Shown in pieces: positions 17,826 through 27,092 of a DNA stretch of 64,000 bases. The position numbers and the translations under genes are program-made. The stretch spans positions 2,946,001 to 3,010,000 of the forward strand of contig NC_012587.1 in NCBI RefSeq assembly GCF_000018545.1, given 5' to 3'. Numbering within the stretch: position 1 is the stretch's first letter; the number at the start of each line of letters is the position of its first letter. This DNA is from Sinorhizobium fredii NGR234. GTDB lineage: Bacteria > Pseudomonadota > Alphaproteobacteria > Rhizobiales > Rhizobiaceae. The notes beneath the pieces are model-generated. The model saw nothing but the letters and a program-made list of their open reading frames with translations, had not been told where the DNA came from and made no database searches.

Positions 17826-18740
17826 GCCGGGCAGGGTATAGCGCTTCACCCGGTCGCGGCCCTCGCGCTTCGCCAGATTGAGTGCCTGATTGGCGCGGGA
17901 ATAGATGTCGCTGACCTTGTCGCCCTCGCGATACTCCGCAAGCCCGACCGAGCAGGTGTAGTAGAATTCCGGAATGTTCGACAGCGGCCTGGCGCCGCGC
18001 ACCTTTTCCAGCAAGCGATCGAGGATGAGGTTCGACTCGCTGACCGTCGTGTCGGGCAGGATCAGCATGAAGGCCTCGCCACCGAGGCGGCCGAAGCAGT
18101 CGGAGCGACGGACGAAGCCCTGCATTTGACGCGCGAAATCGATCAGCACATCGTCGGCGCGCTGCGGACCATAGCGATCGTTGATCGCCTTGAAATAATC
18201 GATGTCGACGATCGCCACACAACCCCACATCTGCGGATTCTCGGCGCAGTTCTGGATGAATTCGGCGAGCTTACCGAGGGTATGGCGCCGATCGGGAACA
18301 TGGGTCAGTTCCTCCACCGGCGTATCCCGCAAGGCGAAATCCCTGTCCTTCCGGTGCTTGCGCTCCTCCTCCCTTATGGCGGTCACGTCGACCGCCATCG
18401 AAAGCGTCCAGCCCTTTTCATCGATGGTCTCCGTCACCCACAGCGAGCGGCCGTCATGCAGTTCGGCCTCCGTCGTGCGGGACGGCACGGTGAGGCGCCG
18501 CTCGAGGGCCGTGCCGATCCAGGTATCGATGTCGTCGGTGCCGAGTATCATGCCCCGGCCCGCCGCGTGATTGCGGCGCACGATCTCTTCCCAGGTCGGC
18601 GACTCGTCGGCGCCGACATGATAGGTGGAACGGAATGCCGCATTGGCAAAGCGCAGCCGATCGTGCTGATCGTAGAGCGACATCAGCACGGGCGATCGGG
18701 CTTGCAAACCCATCAGGGCCTTGAGGTAATCACCGGTCAT
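17790..18740 (-). CDS. PAS-GGDEF protein with degenerate GGEAF site
   Basis: 316 residues from the ATG at 18740. An N-terminal PAS-like domain (about 10-125; DQHDRLRFANAAFRSTY) is followed by a GGDEF domain. The signature is GGEAF at 220-224, in place of GG(D/E)EF, so the fourth position, normally a metal-binding Glu, is Ala. The usual DxLTGLxNRR entry motif is reduced to LTHVPDRRH. Diguanylate cyclase activity is therefore doubtful; a sensory or GTP-binding role is possible. No membrane span or EAL domain. It is convergent with pabC and overlaps its end. Confidence 0.88.
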   Translation of the reverse strand: MTGDYLKALMGLQARSPVLMSLYDQHDRLRFANAAFRSTYHVGADESPTWEEIVRRNHAAGRGMILGTDDIDTWIGTALERRLTVPSRTTEAELHDGRSLWVTETIDEKGWTLSMAVDVTAIREEERKHRKDRDFALRDTPVEELTHVPDRRHTLGKLAEFIQNCAENPQMWGCVAIVDIDYFKAINDRYGPQRADDVLIDFARQMQGFVRRSDCFGRLGGEAFMLILPDTTVSESNLILDRLLEKVRGARPLSNIPEFYYTCSVGLAEYREGDKVSDIYSRANQALNLAKREGRDRVKRYTLPGSDHEFRPDQTS

Positions 18741-18857
18741 GGTTGGTCTGCTCCAGCTTGAACAAGAAATCAATCACGGCGCGAAGCGGACGGATCAGCT
18801 AAAGCTATAGCACGAAAAGCTTGTGGCAAGCCGTATAACATGTGAAACGAAGAGAAA

Positions 18858-19769
18858 ATGATCAAGCCGCAGAATGTGCCAAAATCGCAGATGAAGCACA
18901 CACCCTACGACGGCTCGTCGAAGCCCTTCACGATCGGGTTGACGCAACTCGACCCCGACCGATGGATTGAGCCGGACGAGGCGCTGGACTTCTATCTCTC
19001 GGAAAAGGCGCGGCTGCTGGCGGCAGATCGCGGCAGCGTCTTTGCGGCCGAGGCCGGAACGGAGATGGCCCAAACGGAGCTCCTCGATTTTCTGACCGAC
19101 TATCTCCCGCACCGCTACCCGCAGGTCTACCGGCGCGAGAACGGTGCGATCATCGCCGGCAGCCGTCGTGTGGGGCTCGACGATGACGTCCCGCTCGTCA
19201 CCGCCGGGTCGCTGATCCAGGACGATCTGGCGATCATGGAAAGCAAGGACGGCGAATGGCGCCTCACCGCCGGCTATGTCGCCTTTCCATCGTCCTGGTC
19301 TCTCGGCGAAAAGTTCGGCCGGTCGCTCGATGAGATCCACGCCCCGGTGCCGGGCTTCGAAGCGGGGAGCCGCAATGCGGAGCTGATCGCCCGCATGTTC
19401 GACAATCTCTCGCCGGCCCGCTTCGTCGAGCGATTCAATTGGGCGGTCAATGTCGGCGGCGCACTGCATCTACCCAAGTCGAAATCGGAAGGCATCGGCG
19501 CCGAGGCCGTCCGGCTGACCGAGGACGGCACCTTCATCCGGGTCGAAAGGCAGACGCTGCGCAAGTTGCCGCGAAGCGGCGCGATCGTCTTCACCATCCG
19601 CATCTATTCCGATCCGCTCGCCGCGCTCAGAAACCGACCCGACGCGGCCGCGCTTGCCCGTGCCTTCATCGAGCAGCTCAACGAATTGACCCTGCCGCAG
19701 GCGGCCTACAAGGGCCTGGCCAGCAAACGGGAGGCCCTGATCTCCGTCTTGCTATCGATAGCCGGTTAA
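18858..19769 (+). CDS. Heme-dependent oxidative N-demethylase family protein (DUF3445)
   Basis: 303 residues. Sequence hallmarks of the DUF3445/HODM family are PLVTAGSLIQDDLAIM, WSLGEKFGRSLDEIHAPVPGF at about 150-172, ERFNWAV, and VERQTLRKLPRSGAIVFTIRIY at about 225-247. Characterised members bind heme through a PAS-like domain and oxidatively demethylate dimethylamine; the substrate here is unknown. The start could be the first Met or the Met at position 12. It is divergent from the degenerate GGDEF gene, with about 115 bp between their starts. Confidence 0.88.
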   Translation: MIKPQNVPKSQMKHTPYDGSSKPFTIGLTQLDPDRWIEPDEALDFYLSEKARLLAADRGSVFAAEAGTEMAQTELLDFLTDYLPHRYPQVYRRENGAIIAGSRRVGLDDDVPLVTAGSLIQDDLAIMESKDGEWRLTAGYVAFPSSWSLGEKFGRSLDEIHAPVPGFEAGSRNAELIARMFDNLSPARFVERFNWAVNVGGALHLPKSKSEGIGAEAVRLTEDGTFIRVERQTLRKLPRSGAIVFTIRIYSDPLAALRNRPDAAALARAFIEQLNELTLPQAAYKGLASKREALISVLLSIAG

Positions 19770-19959
19770 GCAACATCACAAATCGCCGTTGACCCGACGG
19801 CCCTTTATTGTGACATGAAACTATGCTCTACAGCGCCGCGCAAGGGCAGCCGCGGCGGCTTTTCAGTTGAATCCGGCAGCCCCAGAGAAATCCCCAGGCG
19901 CGCTTTTCTGCGCGCATTCAAGCAGCACACAGAGACGTTTTGTCAGGAGAGACGCAAAA

Positions 19960-21411
19960 ATGGCAGACACCAGCTACCCGGTCTATGGCGAGATTACCGG
20001 CCCGATCGTCATGATCGGCTTCGGTTCGATCGGCCACGGCACCTTGCCGCTGATCGAGCGCCACTTCAAATACGACAAGAGCCGGTTGATCGTGGTGGAG
20101 CCCCGTGAGGACGCCAAGGACACGGAGATCTTTGCGCGCCATGGCGTGCGCCACGTCCGCACCGCCGTGACCAAGGACAATTACAAGGAAGTTCTGAAGC
20201 CGCTCCTGACCGAAGGCGGCGGCCAGGGCTTCTGCGTCAACCTCTCGGTCGATACCTCTTCGCTCGACATCATCAAGCTCTGCCGCAAGCTCGACGTGCT
20301 TTATATCGACACGGTCGTCGAACCCTGGCTCGGCTTCTACTTCGACGCCGAAATGGACAACGCCGCCCGTACCAACTACGCGCTGCGTGAGACGATGCGC
20401 CGCGAAAAGGCCAAGAACCCGGGCGGCACCACGGCCGTTTCGACCTGCGGCGCCAATCCGGGCATGGTCTCCTGGTTCGTCAAGAAGGCGCTCCTCAACC
20501 TCGCCGACGATCTCGGCCTGAAATATGAGGAGCCGCACCAGGACGACCGCGAAGGCTGGGCAAAGCTGATGCGGAAAGCCGGCGTCAAGGGCATCCACAT
20601 TGCCGAGCGCGACACCCAGCGCACCAAGCATCCGAAGCCGCTCAACGTCTTCTGGAACACCTGGTCGGTCGAGGGCTTCATCTCGGAAGGCTTGCAGCCG
20701 GCCGAGCTCGGCTGGGGCACCCATGAAACCTGGATGCCGAAGAACGCCAGGAAGCACAAGAAGGGCTGCAAGGCGGCGATCTATCTCGAACAGCCGGGCG
20801 CCAACACCCGGGTGCGTAGCTGGTGCCCGACGCCCGGTCCGCAATACGGCTTCCTCGTCACCCACAATGAATCGATCTCGATCGCCGACTTCTTCACCGT
20901 GCACGACAAGAATGGCGACGCCACCTATCGTCCGACCTGCCACTATGCCTACCATCCGGCCAACGACGCGGTGCTGTCGCTGCACGAGATGTTCGGCAAC
21001 GGCGGAACATCGCAACCGGTGCACCACGTCCTGGACGAGACCGAACTCGAGGACGGCATCGACGAACTCGGCGTGCTCCTCTACGGCCACGACAAGAACG
21101 CCTATTGGTACGGCTCGCGCCTTTCGTTGGAAGAGACCCGCCGCATCGCCCCCTATCAGAACGCCACCGGTCTGCAGGTGACGAGCGCCGTTCTCGCCGG
21201 AATGGTCTGGGCGTTGGAGAACCCGAAGGCCGGCATCGTCGAAGCCGACGAGATGGACTACAAGCGCTGCCTCGAAGTGCAGCTTCCCTATCTCGGTCCG
21301 GTCGAGGGCCACTATACCGACTGGACGCCGCTCGACGGCCGTCCCGGCCTCTTCCCCGAAGACATCGACACCAAGGATGCTTGGCAGTTCAAGAACATCC
21401 TCGTCCGCTAA
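19960..21411 (+). CDS. hss: Homospermidine synthase
   Basis: 483 residues from the ATG at 19960, preceded by CAGGAGAG; the open frame extends upstream without family sequence. The NAD-dependent enzyme makes sym-homospermidine from two putrescines, a main polyamine of rhizobia. The Rossmann entry is IVMIGFGSIGHGTLPLIERH near residue 10, and CGANPGMVSWFVKKAL and EPWLGFYFD are typical. Length fits the bacterial enzyme (about 480). The upstream 190 bp contain a short CTACAGCGCCGCGC stretch that may be a RIME1 scrap. Confidence 0.95.
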   Translation: MADTSYPVYGEITGPIVMIGFGSIGHGTLPLIERHFKYDKSRLIVVEPREDAKDTEIFARHGVRHVRTAVTKDNYKEVLKPLLTEGGGQGFCVNLSVDTSSLDIIKLCRKLDVLYIDTVVEPWLGFYFDAEMDNAARTNYALRETMRREKAKNPGGTTAVSTCGANPGMVSWFVKKALLNLADDLGLKYEEPHQDDREGWAKLMRKAGVKGIHIAERDTQRTKHPKPLNVFWNTWSVEGFISEGLQPAELGWGTHETWMPKNARKHKKGCKAAIYLEQPGANTRVRSWCPTPGPQYGFLVTHNESISIADFFTVHDKNGDATYRPTCHYAYHPANDAVLSLHEMFGNGGTSQPVHHVLDETELEDGIDELGVLLYGHDKNAYWYGSRLSLEETRRIAPYQNATGLQVTSAVLAGMVWALENPKAGIVEADEMDYKRCLEVQLPYLGPVEGHYTDWTPLDGRPGLFPEDIDTKDAWQFKNILVR

Positions 21412-21460
21412 AGCGGGATGAGGAAAAGTGCGTGCGGTTTCCGCCCGCATCCCGCTCTAA
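21412..21460. repeat. Short interspersed palindrome after hss
   Basis: Directly after the hss stop, AGCGGGATG (21412-21420) pairs with CATCCCGCT (21448-21456). An inner GCGG/CCGC stem lies between them, and the element ends CTAA. This is a familiar rhizobial intergenic repeat and resembles the end of the element at 10193-10294. Confidence 0.6.
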
Positions 21461-21760
21461 CCCGTTGGAATCGATCGCGCCCGGAGCTCGCCGCTCCGGG
21501 CGCCTCGACATGATTTTCGCGCCGCGCTCGTCGCTTCCTGCAATTGCCTGCAACCCACGATCGGGCCGCGAAATCGAAACTCCCCTGCGGCTTGGGTGCA
21601 ACGCCCGGCGTACAAAGTCGCCCCAGAACGTTGCTCTGCTGCTCAATTTGCCGTCAAGCCGGTTCCGGCGGAGCGAAATATGCGGTAGAGCGGGGCGAGA
21701 AGAAGTCTGTAGCGGTTGCGGTTGCATCCCGCTTCAACTCGTGACGCGGGAGAAACGCCG
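21412..21760. other. Gene-free interval between hss and omp10
   Basis: 349 bp. It holds the palindromic repeat at its left end and a nine-base perfect hairpin, GCCCGGAGC/GCTCCGGGC (21479-21501), with no T-tract. The remainder, to the omp10 start, shows no coding pattern on either strand and no clear promoter hexamers. Confidence 0.6.
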
Positions 21761-22126
21761 ATGAAGCCACTCGCCATAATGACCGTCCTGGCAACCGCCG
21801 CGGCGCTTGCATCATGCCAGTCGTCCCCCAGGGAAATCCGCCAGGCGCCACAGGCGCGGGCTGGCGGTGTGGAGGGATCCTGGGTCGATCCGAACGGCAT
21901 CGTTTCCACCTTCGCCGCCGGCACGTTCTCGACGCGCACCACCGATAACAATCAGCTTCTCGCCTCCGGCACCTATGTGAATGTCAGCCCGACCCTCGTC
22001 GAGATCAACATGACCTCGCTGGTGCGCCAGACCCAATCCAGGGTCAACTGCGCGCTGGTGACGCCGACGCAGCTGAACTGCACGACGGATGCCGGCGCCC
22101 AGTTCTCGCTCGCCCGCCAGGGCTGA
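21761..22126 (+). CDS. omp10: Outer-membrane lipoprotein Omp10
   Basis: 121 residues from the ATG at 21761, which has CGGGAG ahead. A lipoprotein signal peptide ends in the lipobox LASC (Cys19). The mature domain has the Omp10 pattern known from Brucella: [50 protein letters not shown] and [11 protein letters not shown], with a conserved Cys pair. It is expected as a lipid-anchored outer-membrane protein. A good intrinsic terminator follows 27 bp after the stop. Confidence 0.92.
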   Translation: MKPLAIMTVLATAAALASCQSSPREIRQAPQARAGGVEGSWVDPNGIVSTFAAGTFSTRTTDNNQLLASGTYVNVSPTLVEINMTSLVRQTQSRVNCALVTPTQLNCTTDAGAQFSLARQG

Positions 22127-22152
22127 GCAGGATCAAAAGACAATACCTCTGC

Positions 22153-22179
22153 GAAGCCCCCAACCCGGGGGCTTCTTTG
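22153..22179 (+). terminator. Intrinsic terminator of omp10
   Basis: GAAGCCCCC (22153-22161) pairs perfectly with GGGGGCTTC (22167-22175) across a five-base loop, followed by TTTG. Confidence 0.85.
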
Positions 22180-22352
22180 TTTCTGAATCCGGCTTAACCC
22201 TAGTTGGAATCCGGCAAAGGAGGGGCGCGTTTAGCGCTTGAAGTCCGGCGCGACTGATGAAAACATCCCGCCTGCTAAATCCACTCGGCCAGGAGAGGGT
22301 TTCCTTTCGGGGCTTGCAATCGGCTGAAGACGACAGGCAACAGGAGAACATC

Positions 22353-24230
22353 ATGATCAGATACATGCGGACCGGTCTTCTCACCGCATCCCTTCTCGCC
22401 CTCTCATCGGGCGCCGCCTTCGCCGATTACGAATTGAACATCCTGCACATCAACGACCTGCATTCGCGCATCGAACCGATCAACAAGTTCGATTCGACCT
22501 GCTCGGCCGAGGAGGAAGGCAAGAACGAGTGCTTCGGCGGCGTCGCCCGGCTGAAGACGCTGATCGACCAGAAGCGCCAGGAGCTCACCGGCAAGAACGT
22601 GCTGCTGCTCAATGCCGGCGACAACTTTCAAGGGTCGCTCTTCTTCACCACCTACAGGGGCGCGGCGGAAGCGGAATTCCTCAACCTCATGAAGTTCGAC
22701 GCGATGACCGTCGGCAACCATGAGTTCGACGAAGCCGAGGACGGGCTCGCCAGTTTCCTCGACAAGGTCACCTTCCCGGTCGTGACCGCCAACGTGTTGC
22801 CGAGCCACAAATCGAAGATCGGCGACCGGATCAAGCCGTCGATCGTGCTGGATGTCGGCGGCCAGAAGGTCGGCATCGTCGGTGCGGTCGCCAACGACAC
22901 GCCGGAGCTTTCCTCGCCGGGGCCGGACATCCTGATCGGCGAGGACGTGGCAACGATCACCAGCGCGATCGAGGAATTGAAGAAACAGGGCGTCAACAAG
23001 ATCGTTGCGCTGACCCATGTCGGCTATCCGCGCGACCTTGCGGCAATCGCCAAGATCCCGGATGTCGACGTCGTTGTCGGCGGCCATTCGCACAGCCTGC
23101 TCTCCAATACCGACGAGAAGGCCGAAGGCCCCTATCCGACGATGGTCGACAATCCCGGCGGCTACAAGGTGCCGGTGGTCCAGGCGGGCTCCTACAGCAA
23201 ATATCTCGGCGATCTCGTCGTCACCTTCGACGACAGTGGCGTGGTCAAGGCGGCCAAGGGCGACCCGATCCTCGTCGACTCCAAGATCAAGCCGGATGAG
23301 GCAGTCGTCGCCCGCATCAAGGAGCTTGCCAAGCCGATCGAGGAGTTGAGGTCCAAGGTCGTCGCCAAGACGGAAGCGCCGATCGACGGATCGCGCGAGA
23401 ACTGCCGGGCGAAGGAATGCGAGATGGGCAGTCTCGTCGCCGACGCCATGCTGGATCGCGTCAAGGGCCAGGGCGTGACGATCGCCATCACCAATGGTGG
23501 CGGCCTCAGGGCCTCGATCGACGCCGGCGACGTGACGATGGGCGAAGTGATCACCGTCCTGCCGTTCCAGAACACCGTCGCGACCTTCCAGTTGAAGGGC
23601 GCCGATATTCGTGCTGCTCTGGAGAACGGCGTCAGCCAGGTCGAGGAAGGCGGCGGGCGCTTCCCGCAGGTGGCCGGCCTCAAATTTTCCTTCGACCGTT
23701 CGAAGCCCGCCGGCAGCCGGCTGGTTTCGGTCGAAGTGAAGGAAGGGGACGCCTTCAAGCCGCTCGATCCGGAAAAGACCTATTCGCTCGTCAGCAACAA
23801 CTTCATGCGCGGCGGTGGTGACGGCTACGCCGTCTTCAAGGCCAAGGGCGAGAACGCCTACGACTACGGCCCGGGCCTGGAAACGGTGCTGGCCGACTAT
23901 CTCGCCGCGCATCAGCCGTTCAAGCCTTATACGGACGGCCGCATCGCGGAGGCCGCCGCTGCGGCGGGCGCCACGGCGACCGCGCCGGCTGCGGAAACCA
24001 AGCCGGCCGAGAGCGCTGCCGCAGCACCCGCTGCCCAGCCATCGGGCGAAACGGCAGCCGCCGCCGGCGGTCCGCAGAAGCACGTCATCGCCAGGGGCGA
24101 CACGCTCTGGGATCTCGCCGAGTCCTTCTACGGCAACGGTGTCGAGTGGAAAAAGATCGCCGAAGCCAATGGCGACCCCGAGCCGCGGGCCCTGCATATC
24201 GGGCGGGAACTGGAGATTCCGGCGAAGTAA
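22353..24230 (+). CDS. Periplasmic 5'-nucleotidase with C-terminal LysM domain
   Basis: 625 residues from the ATG at 22353 (CAGGAG ahead). Signal peptide ends SSGAAFA-DY. The metallophosphatase domain shows the dinuclear-metal motifs HINDLHSR, NAGDNFQGS, VGNHEFD, LTHVGYPRD and GGHSH. The 5'-nucleotidase C-terminal domain follows, with TNGGGLRASID and NNFMRGGGDGY. After an Ala/Pro-rich linker (about 530-575) there is a complete LysM domain (HVIARGDTLWDLAESFYGN to the end), which should bind peptidoglycan. This is an unusual tether for a nucleotidase. It probably releases phosphate from extracellular nucleotides. Confidence 0.92.
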   Translation: MIRYMRTGLLTASLLALSSGAAFADYELNILHINDLHSRIEPINKFDSTCSAEEEGKNECFGGVARLKTLIDQKRQELTGKNVLLLNAGDNFQGSLFFTTYRGAAEAEFLNLMKFDAMTVGNHEFDEAEDGLASFLDKVTFPVVTANVLPSHKSKIGDRIKPSIVLDVGGQKVGIVGAVANDTPELSSPGPDILIGEDVATITSAIEELKKQGVNKIVALTHVGYPRDLAAIAKIPDVDVVVGGHSHSLLSNTDEKAEGPYPTMVDNPGGYKVPVVQAGSYSKYLGDLVVTFDDSGVVKAAKGDPILVDSKIKPDEAVVARIKELAKPIEELRSKVVAKTEAPIDGSRENCRAKECEMGSLVADAMLDRVKGQGVTIAITNGGGLRASIDAGDVTMGEVITVLPFQNTVATFQLKGADIRAALENGVSQVEEGGGRFPQVAGLKFSFDRSKPAGSRLVSVEVKEGDAFKPLDPEKTYSLVSNNFMRGGGDGYAVFKAKGENAYDYGPGLETVLADYLAAHQPFKPYTDGRIAEAAAAAGATATAPAAETKPAESAAAAPAAQPSGETAAAAGGPQKHVIARGDTLWDLAESFYGNGVEWKKIAEANGDPEPRALHIGRELEIPAK

Positions 24231-24249
24231 GACAATTTGCCTCTATGGC

Positions 24250-24289
24250 AAAAGCCGGCGCGGGCTTTCCCGCGCCGGCTTTTGTTTTT
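24250..24289 (+). terminator. Intrinsic terminator after the 5'-nucleotidase
   Basis: A perfect 15-base stem (24250-24264 with 24269-24283), CTTT loop, with T-rich sequence (TTTTGTTTTT) on the right side. A-tracts on the left would make it weakly bidirectional, but no convergent gene uses it. Confidence 0.95.
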
Positions 24290-24333
24290 AGAAGGATTTG
24301 AAACTGGAGGCGTCTGAGGACATATAGGCGCCC

Positions 24334-25383
24334 ATGAGGAAGACGATGACAGAAGTACTTGCCGAACCGACCGCCGCCGCTCACCCGCCCGTGAAATCCG
24401 GAAAGGTCGGTGTGCTGCTGGTCAATCTCGGCACGCCTGATGGCACCGACTACACCTCGATGCGTCGCTACCTCAAGGAGTTCCTGAGCGACAGGCGCGT
24501 CATCGAGTGGTCGCGCCTCTTCTGGTACCCGATCCTCTACGGCATCGTCCTCAACACGCGTCCGCAGAAGGTCGGCAAGGCCTATGAGCTGATCTGGAAC
24601 AAGGAGCGGAATGAGAGCTGGCTGCGCACCTATACGCGCAACCAGGCCGCGTCGATGGCCGAGGCACTTGTCGATCATTCGCATCTCGTCGTCGATTGGG
24701 CGATGCGCTACGGCCAGCCGTCGATCACCTCGCGCATGGAGGCGCTGCAGAAACAGGGCTGCGAGCGCATTCTGGTGTTTCCACTCTATCCGCAGTATGC
24801 GGCGGCGACCACCGCGACGGTCAACGACAAGGCCTTCGAGGCGCTTCTCAAGATGCGCTGGCAGCCGGCACTGCGCACCGTGCCGCCCTATCACGACGAC
24901 CCGGTCTATATCGATGCGCTCGCCGCCTCGATCGAGCACCATCTGGCAAAGCTCGACTGGCAGCCCGAGGTGGTTCTGGCCTCCTTCCACGGAATCCCGA
25001 AGAGCTATTTCGATCTCGGCGATCCCTATTACTGCCAGTGCCAGAAGACGGCGCGGCTGTTGCGCGAGAAGCTGGGCTGGACGAAGGAAAAGCTGCAGGT
25101 GACCTTCCAGTCGCGCTTCGGCCCGGAGGAATGGCTGCAACCCTATACGGACGCGACGGTCGAGAAGCTCGCCAAAGACGGCGTCAAGCGCATCGCCGTC
25201 ATCAATCCGGGCTTCGTTTCCGACTGTCTGGAAACGCTCGAGGAAATCGCCGGCCAGGCAGCCGAAAGCTTCCATCACAATGGCGGCGAGAAATTCGCGC
25301 ACATCCCCTGCCTGAACGACAGTCCCGAAGGCATGGCGGTGCTCAACCACGTGGTGCGCCGCGAGCTCGAAGGCTGGCTCTAA
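24334..25383 (+). CDS. hemH: Ferrochelatase
   Basis: 349 residues. Inserts iron into protoporphyrin IX in the last step of heme synthesis. Family motifs: VLLVNLGTP at 27-35, VFPLYPQYAAATT at about 148-160, the catalytic His219 in ASFHGIPKSY, PYYCQCQKTA, and NPGFVSDCLETLEEI with the conserved Glu. No Fe-S-binding C-terminal Cys cluster is evident. It is preceded by a strong terminator and so probably has its own promoter. Confidence 0.97.
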   Translation: MRKTMTEVLAEPTAAAHPPVKSGKVGVLLVNLGTPDGTDYTSMRRYLKEFLSDRRVIEWSRLFWYPILYGIVLNTRPQKVGKAYELIWNKERNESWLRTYTRNQAASMAEALVDHSHLVVDWAMRYGQPSITSRMEALQKQGCERILVFPLYPQYAAATTATVNDKAFEALLKMRWQPALRTVPPYHDDPVYIDALAASIEHHLAKLDWQPEVVLASFHGIPKSYFDLGDPYYCQCQKTARLLREKLGWTKEKLQVTFQSRFGPEEWLQPYTDATVEKLAKDGVKRIAVINPGFVSDCLETLEEIAGQAAESFHHNGGEKFAHIPCLNDSPEGMAVLNHVVRRELEGWL

Positions 25384-25433
25384 TCTAGCGCGTTGCGGGC
25401 CAAGCTTCTTCTGAGATGCGAGCAAGGGCGGAA

Positions 25434-25721
25434 TCATCGGCACCGAGCGATGATGATCGTGCCGTCCGGTTGCCTGTATCTGCAGTTGCCACGATTGTAG
25501 GACGGGGTTGTTGCAGTCCCGACCGCGGCGCCCACAAGAGCTCCGCCAGCCGCACCGGCGACCGTGCTCGTTGTGTTCCCACCGATAAGCTGGCCTGCCA
25601 CAGCGCCAGTTCCAGCGCCCACCAGAGCGCCGGTCAAGCCGCGTTGATTCTGTTCTGTGGCGCAGCCGGCGGCAAGGGCGGCCGATATGGCGAGTGCGAA
25701 AGAGAGTGTCCTTCGAGTCAT
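25434..25721 (-). CDS. Glycine-zipper lipoprotein
   Basis: 95 residues from the ATG at 25721. Lipoprotein signal with lipobox LAAGC (Cys20). The mature part is a pair of glycine-zipper membrane segments (GALVGAGTGAVAGQLIGG and GAAGGALVGAAVG, about 33-80), ending in a short tail with two Cys (GNCRYRQPDGTIIIARC). Such proteins sit in the outer membrane and are often stress-related. It is convergent with hemH and downstream of arcA on the same strand, 100 bp away. Confidence 0.8.
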   Translation of the reverse strand: MTRRTLSFALAISAALAAGCATEQNQRGLTGALVGAGTGAVAGQLIGGNTTSTVAGAAGGALVGAAVGTATTPSYNRGNCRYRQPDGTIIIARCR

Positions 25722-25821
25722 GGCATGCTCCTTCTTGAGTGACCACCCTCTCCGCATCCGGCTTGAACATTCAGCAACCTAGAGCAGGGGCCACGGTCGG
25801 TCGCGGCCTGAACCGTCGACC

Positions 25822-27078
25822 TTAATAGTCAACTGCGTCTCGCATGATCGGGCAGGTCATGCAGTGGCCGCCACCGCGTCCCCGTCCGAGCTCGGCACCG
25901 GAAATGGTGATCACCTCGATTCCCTGCTTTCGCAGCAGCGTGTTGGCGTAGGTGTTGCGGTCATAGGCGAAGACGACGCCGGGCGAGGCGCAGACGAGGT
26001 TTGCACCGCTGTCCCATTGTGTTCTTTCGCGCATGTAGTCGTTGCCTCCCGTCTCGACCACGCGCATCGCCTTGAGGCCGAGGGCATCGCGCACGGTGTC
26101 GACGAAACTGCCCTCGTCCTTGCGCAGGTCCACGGTTCCCGGCTTTGACCCGGGGCGGTAGGAGAAGGCAGAGATGGCGTTGACGATATCTGGGTAGATC
26201 AGCACGCAGTCGCGGTCGGCAAAGGTGAACACCGTGTCGAGGTGCATGGCTGCACGCAGCTTCGGCATTGCGGCGACGATCACACGATCCGCTGCGCCCT
26301 TTTCGAACAGGGTCGCAGCGAGTTGGCTGATTGCCTGCCGCGACGTCCGCTCGCTCATGCCGATCAACACGTTGCCTTTGCCGATCGGCATGACGTCGCC
26401 ACCCTCAAGCGTGGCGAGACCCCAGTCCTTGGTAGGGTCGCCCCACCAGACATTGACCTTGCCGGCGAAGTCGGGGTGGAACTTGTAGATGGCGGCGGCG
26501 AGGATCGTCTCTTCGTGGCGCGCCGGCCAATAGAGCGGATTGAGCGTCACCCCGCCGTAGATCCAGCAGGTGGTATCACGCGTATAGAGCGTATTGGGCA
26601 GCGGCGGCAGGAGGTACTCCGCCACCCCGGCAGCGTCCCGGATCAGCTGCAACATCTCGCCCCCAAGCGTCTCGGGGAACTCGTAGGTCGACAACCCGCC
26701 GATCAGGGTCTCCGCGAGCTCACGGTCAGGCAGCCCTTCGAGGTAGCTGCGGATCTCGTCCACGAGCCCAAGCCCGACTTGGTTCGGCACGACCTGATTG
26801 TCGAGGATCCACTTCTTGCCTTCTGGAATTGCCACCGTTTGGGCCAGCAGGTTGTGCATCTCGAGAACTTCGACGCCACGGTCGCGCATCTTGTTCATGA
26901 AGTCGACATGGTCGCGCTTGGCGTTGTCGACCCATAGGACATCGTCGAACAGAAGGCTGTCGCAATTGCTGGGTGTCAGACGATGATGGGCGTGGCCCGG
27001 CGCGCACACCATCACCTTTCTCAACTGGCCGACCTCGGAGTGTACGCCGAAAGTGTGGGTCGAGCTTTCAGAAGACAT
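25822..27078 (-). CDS. arcA: Arginine deiminase
   Basis: 418 residues from the ATG at 27078, with AGGAG seven bases ahead; an open frame continues upstream into the antiporter gene but is not part of it. Hydrolyses arginine to citrulline and ammonia. Catalytic elements are visible: LYTRDT and [12 protein letters not shown] (acid and His residues), and the nucleophile Cys406 in GGGHCMTCP near the C-terminus. The upstream gene, 14 bp away, is an ArcD-like antiporter, so they form a unit. Ornithine transcarbamylase (arcB) and carbamate kinase (arcC) are not in the window's arc cluster. Confidence 0.96.
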   Translation of the reverse strand: MSSESSTHTFGVHSEVGQLRKVMVCAPGHAHHRLTPSNCDSLLFDDVLWVDNAKRDHVDFMNKMRDRGVEVLEMHNLLAQTVAIPEGKKWILDNQVVPNQVGLGLVDEIRSYLEGLPDRELAETLIGGLSTYEFPETLGGEMLQLIRDAAGVAEYLLPPLPNTLYTRDTTCWIYGGVTLNPLYWPARHEETILAAAIYKFHPDFAGKVNVWWGDPTKDWGLATLEGGDVMPIGKGNVLIGMSERTSRQAISQLAATLFEKGAADRVIVAAMPKLRAAMHLDTVFTFADRDCVLIYPDIVNAISAFSYRPGSKPGTVDLRKDEGSFVDTVRDALGLKAMRVVETGGNDYMRERTQWDSGANLVCASPGVVFAYDRNTYANTLLRKQGIEVITISGAELGRGRGGGHCMTCPIMRDAVDY

Positions 27079-27092
27079 GACACATCTCCTTT

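Noticed and set aside
19827..19840. RIME1 element upstream of hss
   Set aside because: Only about 14 bases (CTACAGCGCCGCGC) match; neither palindrome can be formed.
22404..24197. Long minus-strand frame opposite the 5'-nucleotidase
   Set aside because: The plus strand encodes clear metallophosphatase and LysM motifs; the reverse frame has no family pattern.
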